Positions 12,101-23,536 of a DNA stretch of 64,000 nucleotides are shown in pieces. The position numbers were made by a program, and so were the translations under genes. Source of the DNA: Sweltsa coloradensis (Eukaryota > Arthropoda > Insecta > Plecoptera > Chloroperlidae); contig JAMZAV010000318.1 of assembly GCA_024449915.1 (NCBI GenBank), forward strand, positions 496,001 to 560,000, given 5' to 3'. The notes under the pieces were generated by a model. That model was not told where the DNA came from. It worked only from the letters and a program-made list of their open reading frames with translations, and did no database searches. How positions within the stretch are numbered: the first letter of the stretch is position 1; each line of letters opens with the position of its first letter.

Positions 12101-15100
12101 AAAAAAACGTTTCAACTTTTTAAAAAAAGAAAACAAAAAAATGGTCAAAAAATGATTTATTTATTTATGCAAATAAGTAAAAAAATTTTTTCTGAAGTGA
12201 TTTTTTTGATTTTTCAAAAAAAAGCCCATGCAGCCTTTGGATGTTTTTCAAAAAAAGCGTTTAAAGTTGTATTTTTTTATTTTTTATTTTTTATTTAACG
12301 TCTATCCTATTCAGTTTTTAAAAACTGATTTTCAAAGGAGGACAATAAATAAACTAAATTCTAGATGCAGACACAACAAGAAATATATTTAAGTAATTCT
12401 TGAAATCGGGTGGATCCCGGACCCCTCAAAGGGGAGGGATGCTGCACCACAGGGGGGAAACGGGGGGGGCAGCCCCCCGCTTAGCCCTGCAGTGAAATTT
12501 TTTTTTAAGACTTTTTTTTAAAAAAAGAAAATTTTGATGGTTTTGAGAGGGGTTTTTTCAAAATATTTTATAGCAGTTTCCACTAAAAAAGGCCCGGAGG
12601 AAGGTAAGCCCTTTTTAATCGCTATAGCCAGGTGTTTTTATACCCTCACATTTCAAAATCAGTGTTAAAAAAATGTTATTTGGAGAGAAAAAAAACCTGA
12701 AATGTTTTTTCTGTTGCTCCGCTCCCAAGGTAAAAAGCTACTCTGATCGTGCTGAAATTTTTTCAGGGGCCTTTAAAACCTCGAAGTTTAGAGGTTACGA
12801 TTTTGGGGAAAAAACCCAAAGAAAATAAAATGTGAACTTGAGGAATTTCTAAAAGCAATACACTTTTAAAAAAAATTAAAAGCAAGAAAAAATGATATTT
12901 CTGGTTTCTGAACATATTCATTTGAATAAAAAATTTAAAACTTTTTAAGGGCAAGGGGGGGGCGATCGCCCCCACCCCCCCCCCTGGATCCGCCACTGTT
13001 TTTAAATAGAAATTACAACAACAAAAGCATTTTAAAAAACAACAATTTTTATTACAAATAAAAAAAATATAAAATGCAATGATTAAAGAAAAATATAAAA
13101 AACCGTAAGAAAAAAAAAGAAAAAGAAAGAAAAAAAATGTAGGCCTATGCCTACATTCAAGTGAGTTTTTGATGGACATTTGTTTGGTAGTTAATTTTTT
13201 AACATTAAAAAACAAATAAAAACGTGAAACAAATTTAAATGGGCCCAATATAAATGAAGGTACACAAATTATACAATTAAATGATACACCACCTAGTAAA
13301 AATAATTTAGTCAAATTAACCCCCACGCCCAGTTAACGCCATAAAAGTCATGACTGAAAAAAAATTTAAATTTTTCTGGGGGTTCAAAATTTTCTCCGGC
13401 GCCAGAAGCCAGTTGCTGTGGGCTGGGAAAAATGCCCGGAAAAATTTAATTTCTAAAAAAAAAAATGTTTTGTCAGAAAGACGATTTTTCGTCAGAGTTT
13501 CCCCAGAGTTTAAAAAAAAACTCAGTGGCCCCCGGCAAATGTTTTTTAAAAACTGCCCTACAGGGTTAATCGCCGCGCGGTTAAGTGCAATGGTCCCTAG
13601 AGGGGCTTTTCCCTTTTCCAAAGGGTTTTAGCTCTTACTCTGCCGTGTACGTAGAGTTAGTCATCTCAAATTGTAGGCTACCCAAATTGTTTCGACGTAA
13701 GAAAAAAATTTTTTTTATTTCACCCTTATATATCAATTAGTTTATACTTTAGTTAAACAAACCGAGTATGGTGCAGCACTTAATTTAAATAATTTTAAAC
13801 ACAGTTGTCGAATTAAAAATTTTTTGGGTGTGGTTCGTGAGCACATGAAAATACGCAATACACTTTAAAGTTTTTCCCATTTTTAAAATCTTCAATTCCT
13901 CAAGGGTTACACAAAAGTTTTTTCGGGTTTTAGATTCATATTTCACCATCCTCAGTTATTTTTTCGCAGTGTTTTTATAGTGAAGATAATAAAGCTTAAA
14001 GTTTTTTTGAGATCATTTTTCAATTTTAATTTTTCACCCTCACACACCTTTTAAAATTTTTCTTCATTTTTTCCCTTTCCTGTTTCACAATCTGTCTAAA
14101 AAATACAACTAAAAAAAAATTAAATTTTATCTGTTTGTATGCCATTAGTGATATGCCCTTAGCTTTTTAAAATAAATAAATATTCCCACACGATAGCAGC
14201 TAACCAGTGTATGAACAAAGAAACAACCCAAGCCCCCCCCCCCCCGTGTGTGATTGTATCCCCGCAGACGTCGATACACATTTAGTTTCACCCCCTGGTT
14301 TTGGGTGGTTTTGGGACAGGAGCAAACGTGACGTGACACCCCCCCCCTCCCCCGGGGGAGGGTTGACAGAGAGGGGTTCAAAGGCCCCGCCCGTGAGTGA
14401 AGTCACTGTGGCCAACAGGGAATCATTTTGTGCGTGGATAGAAAAATAAAAGAAAGGGGTGGACAGGGCCACGGAAACATCGAAAAAATTTTTAATGAGA
14501 CTTAATTGAAACGAGGGGGGGTGGTTCTTTTTTATATGGGTTTGATTTTAAAAAAAGAACCCTTTGCCCTAGGTGTTTAAACCCTGGTCCCGGGGTTTAG
14601 AAGGTATATGGACGCACATTTTTAAGCGCGATCAGTGTGTTTATACGGTTTTTTTTGTTTACATTCTATTTTGTTAAAGAAAGAAATTATACGAAAGTCC
14701 CCACGTAAAAGTACTATTTTTATGGAATTAGATTTGATTTCACTAAAAACCTTTGCTTTGCCAGTATATCGGTTTTACCTTTGGGGTCAGTGCAAAGAAC
14801 TGAAAAAATGTTAAAATAACAAGATTTATAGTAGCAAAGTACGATTTTTATAAAGAAAAAGAAAGAGAGAGAGATTTAGAAGGTCTTGAAATTTTATCGA
14901 GATTGGGGAGCAAAAAAAAAAACCGGCAAAAAAACCCCCAAAAAGGAAAATTTTCTCTTGGGTAATCAAAATTAAGTCGTCATCTACAAAAACCAGGTTT
15001 AAAAGTTTTCTAATCCCCTCTGTCACTGTTGGCGCGCTTTGCTACTTTTATCGACGTTTGGGACACTCTTTGACAACAATTCCCCCACAGTTGACGTGTA

Positions 15101-15126
15101 CGCGTTGCATGTTACGACGTAACGAG
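9148..15126. repeat. Noisy duplicate of 15127-21269
   Basis: This segment aligns collinearly from end to end with 15127-21269. Both start CCCTGTTGCTA...CCCT and end GTAACGAGCC. It contains the same MITEs in the same order. It differs by many small indels and substitutions, most of which lengthen a neighbouring homopolymer. By eye about one base in eight differs across 10005-10200. A third, independent copy of the internal MITE agrees with 15127-21269 and not with this segment, so the differences are private to it. I treat this as an assembly duplicate and do not annotate its contents again, apart from the hAT-like MITE. Confidence 0.8.
12407..12998. mobile_element. Noisy copy of the 18458-19071 hAT-like MITE
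   Basis: This is the same element as at 18458-19071, inside the duplicated segment: GGGTGGATCCCGGACCCCTC on the left and CTGGATCCGCCACTG on the right. It is listed only so that it is not counted as an independent insertion. Confidence 0.6.
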
Positions 15127-15242
15127 CCCTGTTGCTATCCCTACCTGCAAACAGTGCCCTTTTACCCTAAAAACCCCTAGGCGATATAAACGAGCAGGGT
15201 CTACTTAATAATAATTCTTGGCTCAGAACTCCACAATTACTC

Positions 15243-15290
15243 CATTATCATTATCATTATCATTATCATTATCATATCATTATCATTATC
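15243..15290. repeat. (ATTATC)n microsatellite
   Basis: About eight hexanucleotide units ATTATC with one truncated unit. The noisy duplicate has a degraded version at ~9255-9315. Confidence 0.85.
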
Positions 15291-15647
15291 ACCCACGTAA
15301 ATAGGGTAGAACACCCGCGCTCTACCAGATGAATTGATGTACTGTTCCTTCGCGTACATTTATTAAGCTTGTTTGCATAAAAAAAAACTCTTATGGTGAA
15401 TTATTATTTGTTTTATCATAACTTGACCACAGCAGAACGGTCGTATCCACTCATGGCTGCTCCAACTTGACTCGTCGTGGAATTACGCACCATCATTAAA
15501 TAGGTTCACATATAAAATATAGGCCTACTATTGATTACAATAATATAATATACATAATTAAATAATAATAATTGATGTAATATAATAATACACAAGTTGA
15601 GAGGGGGATCTAGACTGATCTTTGCCAGAATCACAAAATATTATCTA

Positions 15648-15666
15648 ACCCGGCACCTCCACCAAA
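15648..15666 (+). repeat. Dispersed tRNA-3'-end-like motif
   Basis: ACCCGGCACCTCCACCAAAA-type copy. The motif has the layout of a tRNA 3' end (T-stem strand CCCGG, acceptor strand CACCTCC, discriminator A, CCA) followed by A residues. The flanks do not match those of other copies. Confidence 0.6.
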
Positions 15667-15829
15667 AACCGCGAATTAATTAATGTATATAAGAACACAG
15701 GGAAATGACCCGAGAATAACATGATTTCTAAAATATTTTCTTCGAAAATAATTATTAAGGTAGTTAAAAACGTTAGTTGGTAGCCAAATTGGATTATTTT
15801 TATTTGAGATTTTCCAGAAAACTCTTTAA

Positions 15830-16469
15830 GGGCTAAAAACCCCAAAAATTATTTTTTACCACGTGATCTATAGCACAATACTACACTAAAATGACCGTTT
15901 AAAAAATTATATCTTGTAACTGTGATTTAACACGATTTTTTTAATTTTTTGATCCAGAAATTTGCAAAAATTGGTGTTTTGGGAAATTTCTTAAATCGGC
16001 TTTAACCTGCTTCTTTTTTGGTCCACATAGATACTAGACCATAGTACCAATCTAAAATGCCCCTTTATAACATCGTGTCTTGAAACTGTGCCCAAATATA
16101 CCCTCAAACACGCAAAAATATGCATTCCAAAATCACACCCCATCTTGGTAATCTGCATATTTTGACCAAACTACTTGCCCAAATTACAAAACAAAATATA
16201 GAGAATTTACAGAAAAGGCTGTAGAGTACGTCAAAAATGGCCAATATTTTTTTGGATCAAAATCCTCCAAGGTCACGGGGCATAAAGATCGTCCCCATGT
16301 TATTTCTTATGGGAGATTTTTGCCGATGGGACCTAGCTCGAAAAATGTCATGTTTGACAATTTTTTGGGAGGTCATGGTGGCCCCAATAATTTTTCTGTT
16401 AATTGCTAAATTCATTACTAGTTAGCCTGAATGAAATATATTTTTTGAGTTTAGCGGTTAAATACCCCT
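15830..16469. mobile_element. piggyBac-like MITE, 640 bp
   Basis: The element is bounded by TTAA at 15826-15829 and 16470-16473, the target duplication of the piggyBac superfamily. Its ends are imperfect inverted repeats (GGGCTAAAAACC on the left, GGTTAAATACCCCT on the right). A second copy at 34918-36495 also sits between TTAA sites. No transposase frame is present, so it is non-autonomous. The only small plus-strand frame inside (from 16237) also occurs in the other copy merely because the repeat is conserved. Confidence 0.65.
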
Positions 16470-16788
16470 TTAAGATGTACGATTAGAGTTGATGAATTCA
16501 TTACCCTAATTTGTTTATGAGCAATTATTTAACAATCGAATGTAATGCACATTAAATCAATAAAATATATTTAAAAGTGCTGCTTATTGGGAAATTTTTG
16601 TCTGATTATTGCGATGAATATTGCTCGGCTTTTCTAAGATTGTTTTCCACTAAATAGTAAACTTACTCGTTTCATGTATACAAGCATACACACAATGATT
16701 CGTTTCGTTCTTTTTGAAAATTTTCTTAATGATAAATGGACATGAAACAATGCAAAAACTAGAACCACGAAGTAGGCTACCCGGCACC

Positions 16789-16806
16789 TCCACCAAATCT
16801 ATAGAT
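16789..16806 (+). repeat. Dispersed tRNA-3'-end-like motif
   Basis: ACCCGGCACCTCCACCAAA, preceded by GTAGGCT. The flanks are unrelated to those of the other copies. Confidence 0.6.
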
Positions 16807-17292
16807 AATGCAGCTCCTATAGTCCCGGCTATAAGTTTCTTCGCGCGTAATGTTCCTGAAGATGATTGATTTATAAATAATATTGAAATTTCACAACTGG
16901 ATTTAATGTTGACTACGGTATGATGGAGGCAATATTTAATAACAATAAATAATAAAAGTATGTGTAAAAGTTATTGTACCTTAAACACAATTTAGTTTTA
17001 TGAAATAAATCGCAAACAAAGGTGGGTTCAATAAAACAAAATAAAAAGATGTAAAACAGAAATAAAAACAAATCGGAGAATGAAAAGGTAAAATAAAAAT
17101 AACGAAAGTAGGAAACACAAATATAAAAACTGAATAATTAAACAATGTCGCCACATAAAAACAAAAAAATAGCGAAAGTAGGAAATACAAATATAAAAAC
17201 TGAATAATTAAACAATGTTTAATTAACAATTAAACAAAGAAAAGAAATCGCAAGTATAGAATCTTCAAATTCACATTGGATAACTTGAGAAA

Positions 17293-17312
17293 ACCCGGCA
17301 CCTCCACCAAAA
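17293..17312 (+). repeat. Dispersed tRNA-3'-end-like motif
   Basis: ACCCGGCACCTCCACCAAAA, preceded by GAGAA and followed by TCATAC. The flanks are unrelated to those of the other copies. Confidence 0.6.
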
Positions 17313-18457
17313 TCATACAAACCTGTATTATATATATCACTTCCAAGTGTGTATTTGCAACCTATTTATTAACCAAAACATTTTCTTTGACGCATGCCTC
17401 GGAAGATGCCACTTTAGCTGTTATTCTTTTCACCATGTTCACAAATTAAAATTAAACATTGAACGTAGAACAGTGGTGAGTGAATGCTAGTTTTTGTGCA
17501 TGTGTATCCTAACTAGTTTGCGTGTGTTTTAATAGTTTCTACATAATAGTTTATTCCATTATGCCATAATAATATATAATGAATTATTGGATATTGCGAT
17601 ATAAAATGTGTTGATGATGTTTATACGAAACAGTACGTGGTATTTTTAACCTCTGACTTATTAGTTGTGGCGTCGTTCTACGGTCTGTAACCCTAACAAC
17701 CAAACAAAGCGTCTTTACGAGGATTTCAGACAACACAATCAATATCAATCAAGTTAACGATGCTAGTCAAAGAGGGTCGAACCTCCCACATAACACGTCA
17801 AGCTATGTGCTCGAGTGTGACTAATATAAAACATGCATGTTTTTATTGCCCGATACGAGCGTCGAACACTCCTGAGTGGATTTCCTTTCACACCGACGTC
17901 ATGGTAATGTTGAGCAATCTCGCGGCACTAAAGTCACTGTATCCGGCGTGAAGTGAGATTCAGCTATGAAATATGAATGATGAGTCGTAAAACCGCGCAT
18001 GTTATTCGCTGTGAGTGTGCGGTCTTTGTACAGACGTCACTGCAGCTATTCAGAGAACGTACTAAAGTTATATAGCCCTAAGATTATGAATACGATACAC
18101 TTGATGCGATAATGTTATGCTCACTCCGATTGTTGTCAGTTAAAAATAACGTGTCAACTTTTAAATAACGAAAACAAAAAATTATGGTCAAAGTGATTGA
18201 TTAATTTTATGCAAATATTAAACTTTTGTCTAAAGTGATTTATCGATTTTACTAAGAAAAGCCGATGCATGCCTTTGGATGTTTTGCAAAAATATGCAGT
18301 GTTTTTTAAATTATTAATTGGTTTATTTTGTATTTATTTATTTAACGTCTATCCTATTCAGTTATAAAAACTGATTTACAAAGGAGGACAACTAAATAAA
18401 TCTAATTACATAGATGCAGACACAACAATGAACTATATTTAAGTAAATACTTGAAAT

Positions 18458-19071
18458 CAGGGGCGGGTCCAGGACCCCTCAAAGGGAAAGCGACTCAGCT
18501 CGCACCACACGGGGAATCTGGGGGGCGCAGCCCCCCAGCTTAGACCCGCAGGGAATTTTTTTTTGAAGACCTTTTTTCAAAAATGAGTTTTGATGGCTTT
18601 AGAGAGGGTATATTTCAATATATTTTATATGCAGTTGCTCAATAAAATAGGCCCTGGAGGAAGGTAAGTCCCTTTATAATCGCTATAGCTCAGGTGTTTC
18701 TATACCCTCACATTTTCAAAATCAGTGTTAAAATAAATGTTATTGGATGAGAAAAAAACCTGAAGTGTTTTTTCTGTCTGCTCGCGCTCTACCGGTCAAA
18801 TTGCTACTCTGATCGTGCTGAAATTTTCATGGGACCTTCAAAACCTACGAAGTTATAGATGTGTTACGATTTTGGGTAAAACCAAAGAAAATAATATCGT
18901 GCAACTGTGAGGAATTGACTAAAAGCAATACACTTATAAAAAAAAAATCATAATTGCAAGAAAACATTGATATTTCTGGTGGCTGAACATATTCATTATA
19001 GAATAAAATTTAGCTTTTCAAGGATCAAGGGGGGGCGATCGCCCCTACCGCCCCCCCTGGATCCGCCACTG
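18458..19071. mobile_element. hAT-like MITE, 614 bp
   Basis: The termini are CAGGGGCGGGTCCAGG and CCTGGATCCGCCACTG, an imperfect inverted pair of the CAGTGGCGGATCCAGG type. The flanking octamers are CTTGAAAT (18450-18457) and TTTGAAAT (19072-19079), matching at 7 of 8 bases, which is the duplication size of hAT elements. The pre-insertion site exists at ~47570 in inverted orientation, where ACTTGAAATAGTAAT runs through uninterrupted. Bases ~18770-18860 resemble the 5' body of the Helitron-like elements (CTACCGGTCAAA...GATCGTGCTGAAATTTT). No transposase is encoded. Confidence 0.8.
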
Positions 19072-21269
19072 TTTGAAATAGTAATATTACAACAACAATG
19101 CATTAAAACACAACAATTTTGATTACAAATAAAAAGGATATAAAATGCAATTAATTAATGAATCAAATATAAAAAAACTGGTGGAGGAAAAAAAAGAAAC
19201 GAAAGAAAAAAATTTGTTGAATGTGACATTTTGTTTTTTTGTGTAATTAATTTATTAACATATCGATATTAAAAACATAAATACAAATAAAAACGTGAAA
19301 TAATTAAGTAGGGCCTAAATAGTTAAATGAAGTTACACAAATTATACACATAAATGATACACCTACCAAGTGATAATAATTTTGTAAAATTAACCCCCCA
19401 CGCCCAGTTACGCTTATAAAAGCTCACTGACTGAAAAATTAAGCTTTTCTCTGGAGGTTCAACTTACTCCGGCGCCAGAAGCCAGTTGCTGTGGGCTGGA
19501 AGAAGTGCCTGGAACTTAATTGCTAAAAAAACAGATCGTCTGTCAGAAAGACGATTTGTCGTTCAGAGTTCCCCCAGAGTTAATAAAAAGACTCAGTGGT
19601 GGCGGCAAAGTGTTTTTTAACACTGCCATACAGGCTTAATCGCCGCGCGGTTAATGTGCAATGGCTCCAGTAGAGGAGGCTTTTACATTTCCAACGGCTT
19701 TGAGCTCTTACTCTGCCGCTGTACGTAGAGTTAGTCATCTCAAGTTCGTAGGCCTACCAATTGTTTCGACGTAAGAACTTATTTGATATTTCACCATTAT
19801 ATATAAATTAATTATATACTTCAGTTAAACAAACACGAGTATGGTGCAGCACTCTATTGAGTAATTAATCAACAGATTGTCGAATTAAAATTTCGTGATG
19901 TGGTTTCGTGAGCACATGAAAACTACGTAATACACTTTAAAGTTTTTCCAATTCTTAAATCTTTCAATTCCTCATAGGCTTACACAAATGTTTGCTTCGG
20001 TTGTAGATTCATATTTCACCATCCTCAGTTATTTTGTCGCACGTGTTTTCATAATTGAATGATAAATAAAGCTTATAAGTTTATTGATGATCATTTTACA
20101 ATTTAATTTCTCACCGTCACACACCTTTAAAATTGTCTTCATTTTTCCTTCACATGTTTCACAATCTGTCTAAAAAATACTAACTAAAAAAATTAATTAT
20201 ATTACTGTTTGTATGCCATTATGTGTATATGACCCTTAGCTTTGTAATATATAAATAAATACTTCCCATCACGATAGCACGCTAATCCACGTGTATGAAG
20301 CAAAGAACAAACAACCCCCCCCCCCCCCGTGTGTGATTGTCATTCCGCGCAGACCTGTCGATACACATTGAGTTTCACCCCCGTGTTTAGGGTGGTTTGG
20401 CACAGGAGCAATCGCTGACGTAGACACCCCCCCCCCCCCCCCGGGGAGGGTTGACAGAGAGGAGGTTCAAAGGCCCAGCCCGTGACGTGACATGTCACTG
20501 TGGCCAACATGTAATCATTGTGCGTGGATAGAAAATATAAAAGAAGGGGTGGACAGGACCACGAGAAACATGCGAAATTTGTAATGAGACTTTAATTGAA
20601 ACGAAGGGGGGGGGGGGTTCTTTTGATATGGCTTCGATGAAAAACGAACCTTCGCTCGTAGCGTGTTAACCACTGGTCCACGGACTTATAGAAGGTACAT
20701 GGATCGCATCATTTTCAAGCGCGATCAGTGTAGTTTATACGTGTTTTTCTGTTTACATTGCTATTTCGTTCAAAAAAAGAAATTTACTACGAAAGTCCAC
20801 ACGTAAAAGTACTATTTTTATGGAATTAGATTTTGATTGCACTAAAACCCTTTGCTCGAACTTGCCTGAAGATCACAGTATATCGGTTTTACCTGTGGAG
20901 TTCAGTGCAAAGACACTGTTAAACCATGGTTAAACATAAACTACAGATTCATCGTAGGAAAGTACGCTTTTTACTAGAGAAAAAGAAAGAGAGAGAGATT
21001 TAGAAGGTTCTCTGAAATTGTCATCGAGATTGGAGCAGCAAAAAACAAAACCGTGCAAACAAACCCACAAAAAGTGACTAGTTTTTCTCTTGGGTAATCA
21101 AATTAAGTCGTCATCTAGCTAAAAACCAGAGTTTAACGTTATCATAATCCCCCTCTGTCACTGTTGGCGCGCTTCTGCTACGTTTGGATACGAGCGTTGT
21201 ACAGCTCTTTGACAACAACTTCCCACACAGTTGACGTGTACGCGTTGCATGTTACGTACGTAACGAGCC

Positions 21270-22772
21270 GTTTGTTCGTGTTTTTGTGGGTTTATATTAT
21301 TCTCTTTGTACTTGTAAATGTATTGGAGACGCGAGGTTCGCATTCTATAACCTATACTTAATGACGGAAGTGTTTTGTTCGTGCATGTGTTTGCGTATTT
21401 ATCATTCATAAATGCGTGTATGCTAAATATAACCGCACTTAGATTATTGTAATTTTCTCTGCCGCGGAAAAGACTCTGGGCGACTACTTAGCAAAATACC
21501 GCAAGTAAAAGTCTAAGAATGTAATTGAGCATTTTGTTACACCCTCTCACGGAACCAAACTTCTTCGGGGAGGGGATAGGTAGAGACACGAAAACTTGTA
21601 TTCAAGGTTACAAAACAGATATTGTTGACATTGTCGCCCTTCCAAGAAATGTAATATGTTGTTTCATAAAGGAGAACTAAAGGGATCACTAGTTCCTGAA
21701 AACTATTCCTAAACCATCATAGTCTAGGCTAGGTCACAGACGAAAATAATTGTGGGAATATTTCTGGTCGATAGCCAATAGAGCTAATCCGTTGAAAGCT
21801 ACACAGGGTTTGACATCCATTTATAAGAAGTAAGAACGCAGTATTATATGTATTTTTACGAAGAGATCGTTGACCTATTATAATACAGCATACGGTTCTG
21901 CACCTTCTGCTTATTATCGTGATGGCCGAACTATTCAGTTCTAGAACTGATTCTAAGCAGGAGACTTCGATTAAAGTGCCTCCCCGACACATCGGTGAGT
22001 GAATAGTGGCCAACCAGCGACCAATCAGATTGGCAGTGTTCTTTAAAGTAAAACACTCGTAATCATAAGAGATACTATATATAATTTCAAAAATGGTTTC
22101 CAAAAGAAAAAATAACATTAATGTCTCGGACCTAGTCCTTACCTATACCTGAGCCACAATCTTGGCATTATTTTTCAACGTGTTTCTGCGGGCAATACCC
22201 TCCGGACTGTTACCATAACCTCCAATTACAAACCGATGAATCTACGTCATCTTTAATTAGAGTTAAAAAAAGTTTTCTAATTGTGCCCATATCTCGTTTT
22301 TGAAAGAATTTTCCGGACCAGTTAAATTAGCAAAGAGGAAAATCAATTTTCCCTATAGGCCAGCCATTCATTTAAATAATTCCAGTTTGCGAAACTTGAT
22401 AAAGTAACAAACATAATATTATATTGGTCTCTTCCGTTTTGGAATGGACTATTGAGGTGTTTGTAGATCTCTAGTACGAATATTTTCCAGTTTTATTACA
22501 GCCAGGAATCGTCCGCTAGATATATGTATTGTCGTGGGGAGAAACGCGTTCCTTTAAAACTCTTTCACTACCGAATTAAATTGGTCAAAATTAGGTTATT
22601 TTAAGCAATAATTTCAAAATACTTTTTTGTAAGATTTTTAGTGTTTTTCAAATATTTTTTTTCTGTTTTTTTTTAAAGGAATTTTGGGTAATTTTGGATT
22701 TTGAATGAAAGATTCATTTTGGGTAAATATGTAAATTTGATGTACATTCCTAAAACAAGATTTATTTCTGAT
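21270..22772. other. Intergenic, no supported gene
   Basis: Mostly unique AT-rich DNA. A 130-codon minus-strand open frame (21729-22118) lacks splice signals and coding-like composition and is not called. The stretch 22560-22700 is very T-rich and leads into the Helitron-like element. Confidence 0.5.
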
Positions 22773-23536
22773 TTGGATGAGCGAAGCGAAGACTTCAATT
22801 TCACCGACCCCCCAACAAATTTAGCTCGGGTGTTTTTTTGTTTGTTTGTTTTTTCTTTTTTTTCTGTCTGTTTGTTTGCTCTCTACCGGGCAAACGGCAT
22901 ATCCGATCTTGATGAAAATTGGAGGGGACCTTCGAAATCTCTGAACTTAGACTTGCTACGTTTTGGGTACAATCGAAGAAATATTTCTCATGAATATTGT
23001 ACTTTTACGATTTTTTTTCGATTTTTAGTGCGATATTTTCGTGACATTTTTGCCGATTTTGACCAAACGGGTGGGGCTACAACGTTCATATTTCACATGG
23101 ACATTAAGGTAATGGTGATGCATTGCTATCTGAAAGAAAAAAATGAAAAAGTTAGCCAGAATCTATAGAAATAAAGCTTTTAATATGAGTTTTTTGATTT
23201 TTTGTGCGATATTTTCGTGCCATTTGGGCCAATTCTGACCAAACGGGTGGGGCTACTACGTTCATATTATACATGGACATTAAAGTTATTGTGATGTAGT
23301 ACCTTTTGAAAGAAAAAATTGAAAAAGTTAGCCAGAATCCATAGAAATAAAGCTTTTAATATAAGTTATTACGGTAAATAATGCCAATTGACAGGTAACA
23401 ATAGAAACTTGACAACAATCACCTACAATGCGTAGGCAGCAAAACAAAGCACTTGTAAAAGTAAAGATATCCCACGCAAACTAAAAACTTTAAAAAGCTC
23501 ATCCATCAACGCGGCGGGACTTTAGCGTTTTCCTAG
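22773..23536 (+). mobile_element. Helitron-like element, subfamily A2
   Basis: The 5' end TTGGATGAGCGAAGCGAAG and the 3' end CTCATCC..CAACGCGG..TTTTCCTAG frame 764 bp. A subterminal inverted repeat (GGATGAG at the 5' end, CTCATCC 40 bp before the 3' end), a 5-bp hairpin (AACGC/GCGTT) just before CTAG and the lack of a target duplication fit non-autonomous Helitron/Helentron elements. Internally it carries two ~176-bp direct repeats (from 23028 and 23204). A frame of 155 codons across the first repeat is judged non-coding. Its last ~150 bp match, inverted, the outer tail at 34966-35115. Confidence 0.75.
23028..23370 (+). repeat. Two ~176-bp direct repeats inside a Helitron-like element
   Basis: Units at 23028-23203 and 23204-~23370 both contain GTGCGATATTTTCGTG, GACCAAACGGGTGGGGCTAC, ACATGGACATTAA and AGTTAGCCAGAATC. 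Such internal duplications are common in rolling-circle elements. Confidence 0.8.

Larger units (their letters stand above)
15127..21269. other. Clean copy of the duplicated segment (repeat-rich intergenic DNA)
   Basis: This is accurate-looking AT-rich sequence with no convincing exon. It holds an ATTATC microsatellite (15243-15290), three tRNA-3'-end-like motifs, a piggyBac-like MITE (15830-16469), a hAT-like MITE (18458-19071) and two poly(C) tracts near 20317 and 20427. The part from ~18320 to 19190, minus the hAT-like MITE, is the reverse complement of 47470-47712, so it is itself an older dispersed repeat. Confidence 0.6.

Noticed and set aside
10960..13326. Several Phe/Leu/Lys-rich frames, up to 187 codons
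   Set aside because: They lie in error-rich A/T homopolymers and have no open counterpart in the clean copy at 16.9-19.4 kb.
9148..21269. A genuine 6-kb segmental tandem duplication
   Set aside because: The topology fits, but the junction coincides with the quality change and an independent repeat copy shows one unit to be error-ridden; an assembly artefact is simpler.
21729..22118. 130-codon minus-strand open frame
   Set aside because: No acceptor or donor, no coding-like composition; a frame of this size is expected by chance in 64 kb.
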